DNA of 12,763 bases from JABJPE01 sp036340215 (lineage in GTDB: Bacteria; Pseudomonadota; Gammaproteobacteria; Comchoanobacterales; Comchoanobacteraceae). The notes under the pieces are model-generated. The model saw nothing but the letters and a program-made list of their open reading frames with translations. It did not search any database and was not told the origin of the DNA. A program made the translations under genes and the position numbers. The DNA lies in NCBI GenBank assembly GCA_036340215.1, contig JAYYZF010000030.1:1-12763 (forward strand), in the 5' to 3' direction. Positions 6,607 to 12,763 of the stretch are shown here, one piece after another. The stretch's first letter is position 1, and every line of letters begins with the position of its first letter.

Positions 6607-7596
6607 CTAATACGGCATTAATTCAAGGTAATCACAAAGTTCGAGTAAACCTGATTTATAAGTTGATTTTGGAATATCTTCTAAGCAATTACGGGCCTTA
6701 TTTATGTATGTCTTTGCATAGTCGTGTGATTTTTTAATGCTAAGTGTTTTTGCTATTATTGGCTCTACTAATGAAATATCAGGATTGTTTTCAAAAGCCG
6801 CTTTTAGTGTGCTTCTATCCTCTGTGTTTGAGCATTCATATGCCTTAATTAATGGTAATGTCGGTTTCCCCTCAAGTAGATCTTCGGCATATTCCTTACC
6901 TGTAATTTTAATGTTATCAGTATAATCAAGAATATCGTTTATCATTTGATATGCAAGGCCGAAGTAGTGCCCAAATTTTTCCATAGTTTGAATGACTTGT
7001 AAAGATTCTCCAGCTACTACTGCTCCAAGTTGAGAGGATACGCTAAATAATTTTGCAGTTTTTCTATCTATAACTTGCAAGTAGTCAGCTAAAGTTACTG
7101 ATATGTCTTGGTTTTGTTTTAATTGTATAATCTCGCCCTCTACGATATAGGCTGTAACTGCGGCTAAAATGTCAAAGATCTTCAGGCTGTTCAATTCAGT
7201 CATTTTTTGAAAAGAATGGGCATAAATATAGTCACCTGCAAGTATAGAGAACTTGTTATCCCAAATAAAATTTGCCGTCGCTTTGCTTCTTCTTTTCGAA
7301 GAGTTGTCTATCACATCATCGTGCATTAAAGTTGCGGCATGTATCATTTCTACTATAGATGCTAGTTTAATACTCTTAGTTCCATGGTAATCAAAACATC
7401 CGGCTGATAGTAATACCAGCATTGGTCGCAGGCGTTTACCACCACTTCTAAGAATATGTGAGCTTATTTCGTTAATTATTTTAACGTCAGACTGTACATT
7501 AGCTAGCTCGTTTTCTACAAGTTCTAATTCGTTAGTTACTAGTGACTGTATAGCGTTAAAAATTTCAGCTTTGTCTATTTGTTGGGTGTCTAGCAT
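6607..7596 (-). CDS. ispB: Octaprenyl (polyprenyl) diphosphate synthase
   Basis: A 329-residue trans-polyprenyl diphosphate synthase that lengthens farnesyl diphosphate with isopentenyl diphosphate units to make the side chain of ubiquinone. Visible motifs are GGKRLRP (52-58), the first aspartate-rich motif DDVID (93-97) followed by RR (102-103), KT (179-180), and the second motif region YQMINDILDY (216-225) with GK (233-234) and EGKPTLPL (242-249). The second motif, normally DDxxD, reads N220-D-I-L-D because codon 220 is AAC, and the usual Gly in GKxxGxDL is Ala. The full length and otherwise intact core argue for a working enzyme. The ATG at 7596 has only a poor AAGAG site upstream. It ends against the convergent unknown gene and sits next to rplU, a common gammaproteobacterial arrangement. 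Confidence 0.93.
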   Translation of the reverse strand: MLDTQQIDKAEIFNAIQSLVTNELELVENELANVQSDVKIINEISSHILRSGGKRLRPMLVLLSAGCFDYHGTKSIKLASIVEMIHAATLMHDDVIDNSSKRRSKATANFIWDNKFSILAGDYIYAHSFQKMTELNSLKIFDILAAVTAYIVEGEIIQLKQNQDISVTLADYLQVIDRKTAKLFSVSSQLGAVVAGESLQVIQTMEKFGHYFGLAYQMINDILDYTDNIKITGKEYAEDLLEGKPTLPLIKAYECSNTEDRSTLKAAFENNPDISLVEPIIAKTLSIKKSHDYAKTYINKARNCLEDIPKSTYKSGLLELCDYLELMPY

Positions 7597-7782
7597 TAGC
7601 GTGATACTCTTATTAAGATTAGTTTATTTCAGCATAACTTAAATTAACCCAGCTCTCTTACTATATCAAGAATTAGTTTGGTGTAGTTTCTTATGCCCGC
7701 TTTTAGCTTAGTGTAAAAAAATAGGGGGTTGGGGTGATAATCGTGCTGTCAAGATTAATATTTTACTTTAATTATAAATGCC

Positions 7783-7811
7783 TTGCGTTTTAATTTGATT
7801 GCTTGTAGAAT
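7783..7811 (+). promoter_or_regulatory. rplU-rpmA-obgE promoter
   Basis: TTGCGT (7783-7788) and TAGAAT (7806-7811) are separated by 17 bases, giving a start near 7818 and a leader of about 22 bases before rplU. The leader is too short for a structured autoregulatory element. A TGAGGT ribosome binding site at 7828-7833 stands 6 bases before the ATG. Confidence 0.55.
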
Positions 7812-7839
7812 ACACGTTCAATAAAAATGAGGTAATGCT

Positions 7840-8145
7840 ATGTTTGCTGTTGTATCAAATGGTGGGCGACAATTCTTGATGAAAGAAGGTAACTTTTACA
7901 AAGTTGATTTGCTTGCTGGCGAAATTGGCTCTGAAGTAGCCTATGACGAGGTATTACTACTTTCAGATCAAAGTGGTTCTAAAGTAGGGGAAGATGTTGC
8001 GAAGAAGAAAGTGACATTAGAAATATTAGATCATGTTAAAGACAAGAAAGTTAACATAATCAAGTTTAAGAGGCGTAAGCATCATATGAAGAGAATGGGC
8101 CATAGGCAGGGCTACACGATCGTAAAGGTCAAAAGTATTAAATAA
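7840..8145 (+). CDS. rplU: 50S ribosomal protein L21
   Basis: A 101-residue protein with the L21 pattern: MFAVVSNGGRQFLMKEG at the start (usual form MYAVI..GGKQY.V..G), KVDLLAGEIGSEVAYDEVLLL in the middle, then the basic KIxxKRRKHHMKRMGHRQGYT-like segment (from IIKFKRRKHH to GHRQGYT) that contacts 23S rRNA, and a VKSIK end. Length agrees with the family. It is the first gene of the standard rplU-rpmA-obgE operon, with L27 starting 11 bases after its stop. Nothing unusual is seen. Confidence 0.97.
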   Translation: MFAVVSNGGRQFLMKEGNFYKVDLLAGEIGSEVAYDEVLLLSDQSGSKVGEDVAKKKVTLEILDHVKDKKVNIIKFKRRKHHMKRMGHRQGYTIVKVKSIK

Positions 8146-8156
8146 GAGGATTAGAG

Positions 8157-8429
8157 ATGGCACACAAAAAAGCAGGTGGTAGTTCACGTAACGGTAGGGA
8201 TTCAAACCCAAATTTTCTTGGCATAAAAGCTTCAGGTGGACAGTCAGTAATTAGAGGGAATATTCTAGTAAGACAAATGGGTACAAAGTTTCACCCAGGT
8301 ATCGGAGTGGATATTGGTCGTGATGATACCCTTTTTGCTATTGCTGATGGTGTTGTATCCTTTCGAAGAAAAAAAGCAAATAGCGGTAAACTGCGTAGAT
8401 ATGTTGACGTAGTAGCAAAAAAAGACTAA
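8157..8429 (+). CDS. rpmA: 50S ribosomal protein L27
   Basis: A 90-residue protein of normal length. The N-terminus MAHKKAGGSSRNGRDSN is the hallmark of L27, whose flexible N-terminal arm reaches the peptidyl transferase centre and helps position tRNA. GNILVRQMGTKFHPGIGVDIGRDDTLFAIADG follows the family's GxIIVRQRGTKFHPG and G-D-TLFA pattern. There is no extra N-terminal peptide needing proteolytic removal, unlike in Firmicutes. An AGAGGA ribosome binding site overlaps the rplU stop region (8145-8150), which suits coupled translation. obgE begins 22 bases downstream. Confidence 0.97.
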   Translation: MAHKKAGGSSRNGRDSNPNFLGIKASGGQSVIRGNILVRQMGTKFHPGIGVDIGRDDTLFAIADGVVSFRRKKANSGKLRRYVDVVAKKD

Positions 8430-8451
8430 AAAATACTTATAAAAATAGCAA

Positions 8452-9456
8452 ATGAAATTCATAGACGAGGTCCATATAGAGGTCACTGCTGGTGCAGGTG
8501 GTCGCGGCTGCATGAGTTTCAGGCGTGAAAAATACATTCCCTTTGGTGGACCAGACGGCGGCAATGGCGGTAAAGGTGGCTCTGTAATTTTAGTAGGCGC
8601 CACTAATCTAAATAATTTATTAGAATTAAGAAATAAAAGGTTCTTCAGAGCAGATTCTGGAAGTTATGGATCTTCGAAACTATGTCATGGTAAGTATGGT
8701 GAGGACTTATTTGTAAAAGTTCCACTTGGAACTAGAGTTTTTCATGCAGATACAGGTGAGCTTATTGCTGATATAACAAAACAAGATCAAGAAGTTTGTG
8801 TTGCCCTTGGTGGTGATGGTGGTTATGGAAATGCTCATTTTAAATCAAGCACTAACAGGGCTCCGCGTCACACCACTACAGGTTTTGAGGGTGAATATAG
8901 AAAACTCAGATTAGAGTTAAGTATTCTTGCTGATGTTGGTTTGTTAGGTATGCCGAATGCAGGTAAGTCTACTATTCTGAGAAAAGTTTCAAAAGCTACG
9001 CCAAAAGTGGCTGATTATCCATTCACAACTTTAAAGCCGCATCTAGGCGTTGTAGCTGCAGATTATGGAAAAGTTTTTACTATGGCAGATATCCCAGGCT
9101 TGATAGCTGGTGCTGCTGCTGGTGCAGGTTTGGGTATAAGGTTTTTAAAGCATCTATCTCGTTGTAAATTATTGCTTCACATAGTGGATATAACTTCAGA
9201 AACTAGCATAACCTCTGATATTAAGCAAATAAGGTCGGAGCTAAGTGGTTACTCAGATTCATTAGCAAGAAAGGATTGCTGGTTGGTTTTCAACAAGGTT
9301 GATGTCTTAGATGATTCAGATGCTGCCACAATTATATCAGCTGTTGTGAAAGAACTTGACTATAAGGGGCCCCACTTTATGGTTTCCGGACTCAGTGGTT
9401 ATAATATGAAAGGCTTGATTGCTTCTATTGCCACTCAACTTGAGCTTGATTCTTAG
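8452..9456 (+). CDS. obgE: Obg family GTPase, 50S ribosome assembly
   Basis: A 334-residue Obg/CgtA GTPase. The glycine-rich Obg fold (1-158) starts MKFIDEVHIEVTAGAGGRG and includes GGPDGGNGGKGG. The G domain has the P-loop GMPNAGKS (166-173), FTTL (191-194), DIPG (213-216), NKVD (281-284) and the SGLSG loop (312-316). The protein binds the 50S subunit and links its late assembly to GTP and ppGpp levels. It lacks the acidic C-terminal tail of E. coli ObgE (390 residues). Switch II reads GLIAGAAAGAGLG, so the glutamates usual at two positions (GLIEGAxEGAGLG) are alanines. No Shine-Dalgarno sequence is visible in the A-rich 22 bases after rpmA, so translation may depend on coupling or on the A-rich leader. 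Confidence 0.96.
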   Translation: MKFIDEVHIEVTAGAGGRGCMSFRREKYIPFGGPDGGNGGKGGSVILVGATNLNNLLELRNKRFFRADSGSYGSSKLCHGKYGEDLFVKVPLGTRVFHADTGELIADITKQDQEVCVALGGDGGYGNAHFKSSTNRAPRHTTTGFEGEYRKLRLELSILADVGLLGMPNAGKSTILRKVSKATPKVADYPFTTLKPHLGVVAADYGKVFTMADIPGLIAGAAAGAGLGIRFLKHLSRCKLLLHIVDITSETSITSDIKQIRSELSGYSDSLARKDCWLVFNKVDVLDDSDAATIISAVVKELDYKGPHFMVSGLSGYNMKGLIASIATQLELDS

Positions 9457-9485
9457 GCTTTTAGTAATATGTATAAAATTTTCAA

Positions 9486-9499
9486 AGACATATGTGTCT
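9486..9499. terminator. Weak bidirectional hairpin between convergent genes
   Basis: AGACA (9486-9490) and TGTCT (9495-9499) form a 5-bp stem around TATG in the 46-base gap between obgE and the SpoIIAA-like gene. On the plus strand TTATTCTTTT follows, and on the minus strand TTGAAAATTTT. The stem is short, so only the convergent position makes it plausible. Confidence 0.28.
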
Positions 9500-9502
9500 A
9501 GA

Positions 9503-9901
9503 TTATTCTTTTCCAAGCCACTCTAAGGCCTTATCTTTATCTTGAAAATATGTCATTGTTCCCGGGATGAAAGTAGACGAGAATTTTGTCAACATATAGA
9601 GGTTGTTATTTTTGCCGTAAATAGCAATTTTCCGAAATTTTTTTCTATGTTTCATGCCAAAGCAAAAGTCTAGATATGTGACTTTCATTTCGAATCCAGT
9701 CATAGCAGTAATGTCTATATACAAGTCTACAGACATATTTTTATTATCTTTAAACTTGTCGTCAAATAACTCTGTGAACTTTTTATAATCATCGCAGAGA
9801 ACCTTGCCCGATATTGTCATGTTTATTAGAGATTTAGAATTTTCTTCACTTAGGCTAAAGCTAACGCTTTTAACTTCATTTTTAGTTTTATCTTCTTTCA
9901 T
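9503..9901 (-). CDS. SpoIIAA-like (DUF3478-type) protein
   Basis: A 132-residue soluble protein. After a charged N-terminal extension (about 1-25) come a strand-rich segment with LINMTISGKV, then VDLYIDITAMTGFE (58-71), a helix segment ending KHRKKFRKIAIYG (84-96) and a C-terminal FQDKDKALEWL (119-129). This order matches the SpoIIAA-like fold family (anti-sigma factor antagonist shape, DUF3478), in which a D-x-T-x-x-x-G-F/W segment, an R-x-A-I/V strand and a final ALEWL helix are typical. Members are widespread in proteobacteria and their function is mostly unknown; a lipid or partner-binding role has been suggested for the fold. AAGGGA lies 6 bases before the ATG. It has its own promoter and is convergent with obgE, so it is a single-gene unit. 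Confidence 0.75.
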   Translation of the reverse strand: MKEDKTKNEVKSVSFSLSEENSKSLINMTISGKVLCDDYKKFTELFDDKFKDNKNMSVDLYIDITAMTGFEMKVTYLDFCFGMKHRKKFRKIAIYGKNNNLYMLTKFSSTFIPGTMTYFQDKDKALEWLGKE

Positions 9902-9931
9902 GGTATTTCCCTTAAATATTCTTGTAATATA

Positions 9932-9942
9932 AGTATAGTATA
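9932..9942 (-). promoter_or_regulatory. Overlapping TATACT elements before the SpoIIAA-like gene
   Basis: On the minus strand TATACT occurs twice, overlapping by one base (9942-9937 and 9937-9932), about 30 bases before the ATG at 9901. No strong -35 stands at the proper distance (the best is TCAGCA). The hexamer is the same as in the icmW promoter. The AT-rich setting makes chance occurrence possible. Confidence 0.35.
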
Positions 9943-10212
9943 TAATAAGATTTTTGCTGATATTGTGCGTAAAATTTTATTTGTTTTTTACTCAGGTAAT
10001 ACTATAAGTCGTATGAAGCTATTTGAGAAAAGGTAGAGTAGACCCAAAACAGCTCAGGTGCTCTGGATCAGCTCTGAAAAATTCATTACATTAATGAATA
10101 CATCTAAAATGAAATTAAATAGAAACTTTCGCTGATATTGGTGACAAATGAAAAATGAGAACTATACTGACACGACTATTTGCCAACTTTTAATGAGTTT
10201 TTCGGCTAGGTA
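9943..10212. other. Gene-free stretch downstream of rpsT
   Basis: No open frame of meaningful size occurs on either strand here; the longest ATG frame I followed on the plus strand (from 10012) ends after 7 codons. A TTGTTT-16-TATAAG promoter-like pair on the plus strand (about 9978-10005) and a short direct repeat of CAGCTC near 10050 and 10069 are the only other patterns. An RNA gene cannot be excluded, but no known RNA family is recognised. Confidence 0.5.
10077..10099 (-). terminator. AT-rich hairpin with T-run, possible rpsT terminator
   Basis: ATTCATTA (10081-10088) and TAATGAAT (10092-10099) form a perfect 8-bp stem with a 3-base loop. On the minus strand it is followed directly by TTTTC, the layout of an intrinsic terminator. 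It lies about 115 bases beyond the rpsT stop and holds just one G-C pair, so it is a weak candidate. Confidence 0.35.
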
Positions 10213-10518
10213 TTACTTCTTAGCTTTCTTTTTCTTCTGAGCTACTGGTTTAGCTAACGCTAGTTTCTTTAATGCAGATACAGCTCTTGCCTTATATCTT
10301 GCAACAGTATTCTTGTGTATGATGCTTGTGCCTGCATGCTTATCAAGAACCGCAATACACTGGTTTAAGCAGCTTGTAGCAAGTTCGATATCTCCAGCCG
10401 TTAGTGCAGCTTGAAACTTCTTTCTACTTGTTCTTATTTGTGATCTAAGACTACTATTATGCAAACGTCTTGTATTATTTTGACGCGCTCTTTTTTTTGC
10501 TTGTGAACTATTTGCCAC
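10213..10518 (-). CDS. rpsT: 30S ribosomal protein S20
   Basis: A 101-residue basic protein with the S20 pattern: MANSSQAKKRARQNNTRR at the N-terminus, then three long helices with SLRSQIRTSRKKFQAAL and the conserved GTSIIHKNTVARYKARAVSALKKL near the C-terminus. S20 binds 16S rRNA early in 30S assembly. The start is GTG at 10518, with GGAG 7 bases upstream; E. coli rpsT also uses a non-AUG start (UUG), where it matters for autogenous control. The protein is longer than the 87-residue E. coli form because of a Lys-rich tail (after about residue 87, ending KKKKAKK). It is monocistronic and divergent from murJ. Confidence 0.97.
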   Translation of the reverse strand: MANSSQAKKRARQNNTRRLHNSSLRSQIRTSRKKFQAALTAGDIELATSCLNQCIAVLDKHAGTSIIHKNTVARYKARAVSALKKLALAKPVAQKKKKAKK

Positions 10519-10563
10519 TGTTTTTCTCCGAAGTAGTGAATACTTAATAGGTTAGGAGCGTGT

Positions 10564-10593
10564 ATATTAAGCTTTTTCTCAAGCAAATGTCAA
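10564..10593 (-). promoter_or_regulatory. rpsT promoter
   Basis: On the minus strand a perfect TTGACA (10593-10588) is followed after 18 bases by TAATAT (10569-10564), giving a start near 10557 and a leader of about 38 bases. A second perfect TTGACA lies at 10619-10614 but has no good -10 partner at 15-18 bases. Confidence 0.55.
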
Positions 10594-10653
10594 CACTACA
10601 ATTCAATTTGTTATGTCAAAAATAGGCAATTCCCTAGCTATTTTCGCTATATA

Positions 10654-10662
10654 TGTTATAAT
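10654..10662 (+). promoter_or_regulatory. murJ-ribF promoter, extended -10
   Basis: TGTTATAAT is a perfect TATAAT (10657-10662) with the TGn extension, which can replace a good -35; none is visible 16-18 bases upstream. The start would be near 10669, about 35 bases before the murJ TTG. Confidence 0.55.
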
Positions 10663-10703
10663 ATGCACAATTAAATTTTATTACTAACCTAGGTTCAATC
10701 GTT

Positions 10704-12281
10704 TTGAGCAAGCTATTTAAATCAGTATCAGTTGTCTCCGGCACAACTCTCTTATCTCGTATTGTGGGTTTTGTTCGTGACATTGTCTGTGCAAGCATAT
10801 TTGGAACTCATTTTGGTTTTGATGCTTTTCTGGTTGCATTTAAAATTCCAAATTTTTTACGTCGTCTATTTGCAGAGGGGGCATTTTCTCAAGCTTTTGT
10901 TCCAGTTCTATCTCAACATTACTTGAAAAACTCCGAGGAGGATACATTTCTCCTGATAGACAGGATTTTTGGTCTACTAATACTCACTACAGCATCAGTT
11001 GTTGCTGTGGTTTATTGCATAGCGCCTTATGTTATTCTGATATTTGCTCCTGGATATGCTCGAGATCCTCAAGTATTTGCCTTAACTGTAAGTATGTTAA
11101 AAGTTACTTTTCCTTATCTTCTTTTTATATCACTTATTGCTATGATCTCTGCAATATACAACTGCAAGCAAAAGTTTTTTCTCCCAGCTTTTTCTCCAAT
11201 TGTTCTCAGTCTTTGTTCAATAGTAGCTTCTTTCATAGCAAAGTATAATGGTGGTTCAACCATGTTTCTGGCATACGGTGTTTTATTTGCTGGAATCATT
11301 CAATTACTCATGCTCCTAATCGGAATGAGATCTTTTCAGAGATTACCTCAACCCAAATTAGCTTTAGATGATAAAAATGTTAAAGCTATCTTAAAACTTA
11401 TGGGGGCTGCATTGTTTGGGGTTTCTGTAGTGCAATTGGGTTTGATGATTCAGACTTTTTTAGCATCTTTTTTACCATCGGGCAGCATTTCTTGGCTTTA
11501 TTATGCTGAAAGACTCCTGCAGCTGCCTTTAGCTTTAATCGCAATTGCAGTTGCAACTGTTATTTTGCCTCCTTTAGCTAGAGCTCATGCAGAGGGTGAT
11601 AAAGTAGCATTTAAAAATAATTTCGAATGGGCCTTACAATTTATAATAGTATTGTCTATTCCTGCTGCAGTAGGGCTAATCTGTCTTGCTAAGCAGATTT
11701 TAATCACTCTGTTTTACCATGGTAAATTTTCTCTTTTTGATGTAGATATGACAGCAGCAAGCTTAATTTTTCTTGCTTGTGGTTTGCCAGGTTTTATGCT
11801 TATAAAAGTTGTAGTTGCTGCGTTTTATTCACGAAAGGATATTACAACTCCTGTAAAAATTGCAGCAATGGCTCTTGTTATAGATGTAACTCTGAGTTTG
11901 CTCTTACTCAAGCCCTTAGCCCACGCCGGTTTATCTGTTGCTGTTTCAGTTGCAGCTTGGGTGAATGGTTCGAGTCTATTGTATTTGCTGTTGCGAGATA
12001 AAATATATTATCCAAGCTCTCAGCTGATACAAACTATTTTTATGAGTAGTGTGGCTGGTATTATTATGTTCATAGCATTAAAACTTGTCACTTCTAGTCC
12101 AGAGGTTTGGGTTTCATATTCATTTGTTTATAGGTTTTCTAGCTTAATTATGAGCATGGTTATAGGTATTGGTGCTTATTCTGTTTCTTTATTTCTTCTT
12201 GGCTATGATTGGAAGAGCTTACAAGTAATACCAGGAGATGACATCAATTCTTCTAAACTTACCAGCACTGCAGAGGCCTAA
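10704..12281 (+). CDS. murJ: Lipid II flippase MurJ (MviN)
   Basis: A 525-residue polytopic inner-membrane protein with about 14 hydrophobic segments, of the MOP superfamily, which flips the peptidoglycan precursor lipid II to the periplasmic side. The N-terminal signature is clear: SRIVGFVRD (18-26), FDAFLVAFKIPN (39-50), LRRLFAEGAFSQAFVP (52-67). The residues matching functionally important E. coli positions R18, R24, D39, R52 and E57 are present at R19, R25, D40, R53 and E58. YYAERLLQLP in the middle holds the equivalent of E. coli R270. The start is TTG at 10704 because its product aligns with the family N-terminus and no in-frame ATG lies nearby. The ribosome binding site is poor (AGG about 10 bases upstream). 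ribF follows after 4 bases. Confidence 0.96.
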   Translation: MSKLFKSVSVVSGTTLLSRIVGFVRDIVCASIFGTHFGFDAFLVAFKIPNFLRRLFAEGAFSQAFVPVLSQHYLKNSEEDTFLLIDRIFGLLILTTASVVAVVYCIAPYVILIFAPGYARDPQVFALTVSMLKVTFPYLLFISLIAMISAIYNCKQKFFLPAFSPIVLSLCSIVASFIAKYNGGSTMFLAYGVLFAGIIQLLMLLIGMRSFQRLPQPKLALDDKNVKAILKLMGAALFGVSVVQLGLMIQTFLASFLPSGSISWLYYAERLLQLPLALIAIAVATVILPPLARAHAEGDKVAFKNNFEWALQFIIVLSIPAAVGLICLAKQILITLFYHGKFSLFDVDMTAASLIFLACGLPGFMLIKVVVAAFYSRKDITTPVKIAAMALVIDVTLSLLLLKPLAHAGLSVAVSVAAWVNGSSLLYLLLRDKIYYPSSQLIQTIFMSSVAGIIMFIALKLVTSSPEVWVSYSFVYRFSSLIMSMVIGIGAYSVSLFLLGYDWKSLQVIPGDDINSSKLTSTAEA

Positions 12282-12285
12282 GCTT

Positions 12286-12763
12286 ATGCTATACCGAGGT
12301 TTAGCAGCTATTAATAAGATCAAACCTGGAGCTGCTGTAGCTATCGGAAACTTCGATGGTATGCATATCGGGCATAAAAAGCTTTTAGCAACTCTTAAAG
12401 AGACCGCTAAACAGTATGATACAGAATCTCTTGTAATATTATTCGAGCCCCACCCTAAAGAGTACTTTAATAAGCAAGGTACTTGTAGTCGTATTATGAG
12501 TCTAAAGGAAAAGTACCTATATTTGCGTCAGTACGGCATTGATTTGGTGCTTTGTTTAAGATTTAATTCGCAATTGCTAAATACTTCACATCAAATATTT
12601 TTTAATTCAATATTAAAAGATCAACTTCAAGTGCAAGCCCTAATTTTAGGCTCTAATTTTTGTTTTGGTAAGAATAGACTTGGCAATATTGACTATCTTA
12701 AATTGGAGTCAAGGCTAAACAATATCGATTTACACGTTATACAATCATGTGTTGTTAATAAAA
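12286..12763 (+). CDS. ribF: Bifunctional riboflavin kinase/FAD synthetase, N-terminal part (cut by right edge)
   Basis: The frame starts at ATG 12286 and is open for 159 codons to the window end; the C-terminal riboflavin kinase domain lies outside. What is visible is the nucleotidyltransferase (FMN adenylyltransferase) domain: VAIGNFDGMHIGHKKLL (18-34) carries the GxFDxxHxGH motif that binds ATP, FEPHP (53-57) is typical, and ALILGSNFCFGKNRLGN (118-134) matches the family's GxDFxFGxxRxG block but with Asn for the usual Asp and Cys for the usual Arg. RibF makes FMN and then FAD from riboflavin. The 4-base gap to murJ indicates co-transcription. No separate promoter is seen. Confidence 0.95.
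   Translation, partial: MLYRGLAAINKIKPGAAVAIGNFDGMHIGHKKLLATLKETAKQYDTESLVILFEPHPKEYFNKQGTCSRIMSLKEKYLYLRQYGIDLVLCLRFNSQLLNTSHQIFFNSILKDQLQVQALILGSNFCFGKNRLGNIDYLKLESRLNNIDLHVIQSCVVNK

Noticed and set aside
7724..7734. G-rich run (five and four G) as a G-quadruplex
   Set aside because: Only two G-runs are present, whereas an intramolecular quadruplex needs four.
1..12763. CRISPR array, tRNA, rRNA or insertion sequence
   Set aside because: No spaced identical repeats, cloverleaf patterns, transposase motifs or terminal inverted repeats were seen.

Overview
The window is AT-rich (roughly one third G+C by eye). It looks like chromosome of an intracellular gammaproteobacterium of the Legionellales (Coxiella/Rickettsiella/Legionella relatives). 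The main evidence is an icmW gene on the minus strand, recognisable along its whole length. IcmW is part of the Dot/Icm type IVB secretion system that these bacteria use to deliver effectors into host cells. The surrounding housekeeping genes (ispB, rplU-rpmA-obgE, rpsT, murJ-ribF) are also typical gammaproteobacterial chromosome genes. The genus cannot be fixed from this window.

Layout. Positions 1-473 (minus) hold the N-terminal part of an unrecognised, possibly helical-repeat protein that runs off the left edge. Positions 646-5924 (minus) form one probable operon, in transcription order: icmW, a small cysteine-rich exported protein, and two large serine-rich exported proteins. These last two are tandem paralogues and best explained as IcmX-type proteins. 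A weak hairpin follows the last gene. Positions 6076-6606 (plus) hold a conserved-looking protein of unknown function, divergent from icmW. Positions 6607-7596 (minus) are ispB, whose second aspartate-rich motif starts with Asn instead of Asp. Positions 7840-9456 (plus) are the rplU-rpmA-obgE operon. Positions 9503-9901 (minus) encode a SpoIIAA-like (DUF3478-type) protein convergent with obgE. Then comes a gene-free stretch of about 310 bp. rpsT (minus, 10213-10518, GTG start) and murJ (plus, 10704-12281, TTG start) are divergent, and murJ is followed after 4 bp by ribF, cut by the right edge.

How the genes work together. IcmW is the cytosolic adaptor that, with IcmS, presents effectors to the DotL coupling protein. 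IcmX is exported and needed for Dot/Icm function. Here the icmW-icmX pairing is kept but enlarged: a cysteine-rich periplasmic-type protein is inserted, and there are two IcmX-like proteins of over 700 residues where Legionella has one of about 466. The icmW promoter and the divergent gene at 6076 both carry a TATACT -10 hexamer, as does the SpoIIAA-like gene. icmV and dotA are not next to this cluster in the window. The remaining genes serve quinone side-chain synthesis (ispB), ribosome assembly (rplU, rpmA, obgE, rpsT), peptidoglycan precursor flipping (murJ) and flavin cofactor synthesis (ribF).

The most interesting part is the enlarged icmW-icmX locus: the tandem IcmX-like pair, the inserted Cys-rich protein, and the divergent gene with a matching promoter element.
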